64,000 bases of DNA from Membranipora membranacea. Lineage: Eukaryota; Bryozoa; Gymnolaemata; Cheilostomatida; Membraniporidae. The translations under genes and the position numbers were made by a program. A model generated the notes under the pieces. The model saw nothing but the letters and a program-made list of their open reading frames with translations, made no database searches and had not been told where the DNA came from. The stretch covers positions 20,946,025 to 21,010,024 of the forward strand of contig OU612070.1 in NCBI GenBank assembly GCA_914767715.1, in the 5' to 3' direction. Shown here one piece after another: positions 63,866 through 64,000 of this stretch. Position 1 is the stretch's first letter. The number at the start of each line of letters is the position of its first letter.

Positions 63866-64000
63866 TTGGATAAGGCCAATAAGGGCTTGAAGTGGTCGGA
63901 GTTAGATAAGAATCCAACAGAGTTTTAATTTTTCAATGCTGCCGTTTGGCATGTTTTTTTTTGGCAAAAGTGGACGTCGTTAAAGTTGGCGCTGACGGAG
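63866..64000. repeat. Start of a further higher-order unit, cut by window end
   Basis: The TTTGGATAAGG marker that opens C2, C3 and C4 recurs at 63864-63874, with TTGGAT at 63866, and ordinary monomer sequence continues to the window end. The higher-order array therefore probably extends beyond 64 kb. Confidence 0.7.

Larger units (their letters stand above)
1..64000. repeat. Satellite DNA array, 335-bp monomer, about 191 complete copies
   Basis: The entire window is a tandem head-to-tail repeat. The landmark GGCAAAAGTGGAC begins at 8, 343, 678 and 1013, exactly 335 bp apart, and the last start is at 63963. That distance equals 191 units of 335 bp minus a net 30 bp of small indels. Every copy I followed lies in the same orientation, and no spacer, transposon or unique DNA interrupts the series. 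Copy-to-copy divergence is very low before about 23.76 kb and higher after it. Seen directly: period, orientation and continuity. Known of such arrays: they usually form heterochromatin at centromeres, pericentromeres or subtelomeres of eukaryotes and evolve by unequal crossover and gene conversion. Inferred: the same holds here. I do not recognise the monomer family, and chromosomal location cannot be read from the window. Confidence 0.98.

Noticed and set aside
1-64000. CRISPR array
   Set aside because: Repeats of 335 bp adjoin directly, with no unique spacers of 25-40 bp and no cas-like gene.
1-64000. rDNA intergenic spacer subrepeats or a 5S/snRNA gene tandem
   Set aside because: No rRNA, 5S or snRNA sequence that I recognise is present in the monomer or anywhere in the 64 kb.
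1-64000. Insertions of transposable elements, inverted monomers or telomeric repeats
   Set aside because: Every stretch I read follows the monomer order in one orientation. Period bookkeeping (191 units less 30 bp) leaves no room for an insertion.

Overview
The whole 64 kb window is one uninterrupted, head-to-tail array of a 335-bp satellite DNA monomer. There are about 191 complete copies, all in one orientation, with cut monomers at both ends. I find no protein-coding gene, rRNA, tRNA, CRISPR array, transposon insertion, inversion or unique sequence. The first complete unit I define runs 8-342 and the last monomer start is 63963. By hand count the unit is 42% G+C, with 14 CpG against about 14.5 expected. 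An array this long and regular is typical of constitutive heterochromatin (centromeric, pericentromeric or subtelomeric) in a eukaryote assembled from long reads. I do not recognise the monomer and cannot name the organism. Nothing supports a bacterial, archaeal or phage origin.

Layout. (A) 1 to about 23.76 kb: roughly 70 almost identical monomers, with one common T/A polymorphism and only scattered private changes. A cluster of one-base homopolymer indels at about 3.49-5.49 kb looks like uncorrected sequence error. (Boundary) At about 23.77 kb the sequence changes within one or two monomers to a more diverged population. (B) About 25.67-43.6 kb: segmental copies within the array. A block of about 25.67-34.4 kb can be traced in two later derivatives: 34.71-39.1 kb, about 13 monomers shorter, and 39.71-43.5 kb, a copy of the block's second part that is two monomers shorter. 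Older internal copies lie 10 and 5 monomers apart. (C) About 44.2-64.0 kb: a higher-order repeat of 15-16 monomers, with landmark copies at 48135, 53491, 58511 and 63866 (periods 5356, 5020 and 5355 bp). The first and third units are near twins 10376 bp apart. The middle unit is rearranged in its second half.

Interpretation. The window records how a satellite array evolves by unequal exchange: a young homogenised domain, an older domain of nested duplications and a higher-order domain. The open frames of 60-95 codons arise where a substitution or a homopolymer length change removes a stop in one monomer, and they do not behave as genes. I found no new protein or RNA system. The findings worth checking are the domain boundary, the mapped exchange junctions, the higher-order structure and the two mutually exclusive hairpins in each monomer.
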